From positions 1 through 14,859 of the forward strand of contig SICT01000021.1 in assembly GCA_009691315.1 (NCBI GenBank): 14,859 nt of DNA, in the 5' to 3' direction. The notes beneath the pieces were generated by a model that worked only from the letters and a program-made list of their open reading frames with translations, made no database searches and was not told where the DNA came from. Both the position numbers and the translations under genes were made by a program. This DNA comes from Candidatus Uhrbacteria bacterium. Lineage in GTDB: Bacteria > Patescibacteriota > Patescibacteriia > 2-12-FULL-60-25. Positions 13,863-14,859 of this stretch are shown one piece after another; the first letter of the stretch is position 1; the number at the start of each line of letters is the position of its first letter.

Positions 13863-14859
13863 ATGACCGAGCATCGAATCAAATCGGGTTTTCTTTTTCT
13901 GGTATTTGTCGTCAGTTTTGGTTACGCGCTGATCTATCATATTCGACCGTCCGTCGATGCACGTTTATTTCATGAAACAGCCATCGAACTCGCGACTCAC
14001 GGAAGATATTGCGTGGCCTGTGACACGGTTCCTCTGGATCGAGATCCGGCCATGGATAATGTGGGGCCTGGCTATCAGTTTTTTTTGGGCGGCGTGTACA
14101 AACTATTCGGCATTCATCCGTGGATCGTTTGGCTCTTGCAATCTTTGATGCATGTTTTGGTCGTTGCCTGGCTGTGGATGTTGATCAAAAAGATTTTGCC
14201 AGTGGAGAGCCCGCGTTGGCATGTTTTGCTTCCGCTCGGTCTGTACGTTTTTCATCCGGACGTGATTCAGCAGAACGCCATGCTCATGTCAGAAGCGCTA
14301 TTTCTTTTTTTGCTGATGGCGAGTGTGCGAATTTTTGTTGGTGTGTTGGATAAAAAGGTTTCCGATCGGTCAACGCATTGGCTTGAGGTGATTTCACTGG
14401 GCCTTGTGTTAGGTGGTCTGTTCATGGTTCGTCCTCCGGGATTATTGATCCTATTTTTAACGACGGCTTTCTTGGTCTGGAAACGATTTTGGAAACAGGC
14501 AGTTTTGATTTTGGTGATTTTTTTCGCTCTGCAGGTTCCTTGGAGCATCCGGAATGTGCAGGTGTATCATCATTTTATTTTGCAAGCGCCCATCAACGGA
14601 CGTAATCTTTGGGTCGGTTTGCATCCGGAGAGTGGGGGAGAGTTTAACGTGCCGGATGAAGTGACGAAAAAATTGGAAGGGCTAGATGCTTTCTCTCGGG
14701 AGCAAGTCAGTATGGAAGAAACCAAGAAAATTATTTTCACTCATCCGGGATACGCGATCACACGAACCATCCATAAAGGATTCAAGTTGTTTGCCTTAAG
14801 CAAGACATCTGGTTTTTGGTTTCATTATTATTCGCGTTTCGATCATGTCCTGACGCTGG
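13863..14859 (+). CDS. GT-C (PMT-like) membrane glycosyltransferase, 3' end cut by window edge
   Basis: An integral membrane glycosyltransferase with 332 codons visible and no stop before the edge. It starts MTEHRIKSGFLFLVFVVSF, with a first membrane helix at about 9-27 followed by D32 in the first outer loop (VDARLFHETA). Then comes VGPGYQFFLGGVYKLFG, the typical segment before the second helix. HPD at 131-133, MSE with E144, and PWSIRN at 226-231 match, in order and spacing, the LEPH, MTE and PWMYRN of the GT-C half of the upstream fusion gene, so the two are paralogues. About seven hydrophobic segments fall in the visible part. The periplasmic C-terminal region near 290-310 (THPGYAITRTIHKGFKLF) is also family-like. 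It probably transfers a sugar from a polyprenyl phosphate carrier to an outer acceptor, and it is the third gene of the right-hand plus-strand run. Confidence 0.88.
   Translation, partial: MTEHRIKSGFLFLVFVVSFGYALIYHIRPSVDARLFHETAIELATHGRYCVACDTVPLDRDPAMDNVGPGYQFFLGGVYKLFGIHPWIVWLLQSLMHVLVVAWLWMLIKKILPVESPRWHVLLPLGLYVFHPDVIQQNAMLMSEALFLFLLMASVRIFVGVLDKKVSDRSTHWLEVISLGLVLGGLFMVRPPGLLILFLTTAFLVWKRFWKQAVLILVIFFALQVPWSIRNVQVYHHFILQAPINGRNLWVGLHPESGGEFNVPDEVTKKLEGLDAFSREQVSMEETKKIIFTHPGYAITRTIHKGFKLFALSKTSGFWFHYYSRFDHVLTL

Noticed and set aside
1..14859. Mobile elements, phage genes, CRISPR arrays, tRNA or rRNA genes
   Set aside because: No transposase or integrase motifs, no regularly spaced repeats and no RNA-gene sequences were seen. 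Nearly all bases are within the thirteen genes.

Overview
The window is almost entirely coding and holds thirteen genes of a surface glycan (polysaccharide, glycolipid or glycoprotein) assembly locus. Two genes run off the edges: a glycosyltransferase on the left (minus strand) and a membrane glycosyltransferase on the right (plus strand). The contents are five GT4-type glycosyltransferase domains with both GT-B halves (one fused to a membrane GT-C domain), one GT-B N-terminal half on its own, a second GT-C membrane enzyme, an AsnB-type glutamine amidotransferase, a sugar-nucleotide epimerase/dehydratase, a CE4 polysaccharide deacetylase, a SAM methyltransferase, a protein-kinase-fold phosphotransferase and a stand-alone RelA/SpoT-type HD hydrolase. 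I see no RNA genes, CRISPR array, insertion sequence or integrase, and no gene-free stretch longer than about 100 bases.

Layout: a minus-strand GT4 (1-1097) diverges from a plus-strand set asnB, epimerase, GT4, HD hydrolase (1148-5604). That set converges on a minus-strand pair (7341-5606), a GT-B half protein followed by the kinase-fold protein. The pair diverges from a plus-strand GT4 (7438-8547), which overlaps tail to tail with a minus-strand pair (10269-8522), deacetylase then methyltransferase. That pair diverges from a plus-strand run of the GT4/GT-C fusion, a GT4 and a second GT-C (10332 to the edge). Within blocks the genes are packed with 4-base ATGA or 8-base overlaps.

Organism: probably an uncultured bacterium with standard stop usage, since TGA, TAA and TAG all end genes here and code 4 and code 25 lineages are therefore unlikely. 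There are almost no Shine-Dalgarno sequences, the genes are tightly packed, and the locus is rich in GT4/PMT-type enzymes. This would suit a Candidate Phyla Radiation (Patescibacteria) genome of medium GC, but that placement is a low-confidence inference from style and not from a marker gene.

How the genes may work together (inference): the epimerase and AsnB supply or decorate sugars. The GT4 enzymes build a chain on a carrier at the cytoplasmic face. The GT-C enzymes add polyprenyl-phosphate-linked sugars at the outer face. The deacetylase and methyltransferase modify the product. The kinase-fold protein and the HD hydrolase are the least expected members. The most interesting items are the GT4-GT-C fusion, the GT lacking its donor-binding domain that is coupled to a kinase-fold gene, the solitary alarmone-hydrolase-like gene, and the near-absence of ribosome binding sites with several leaderless-looking promoters.
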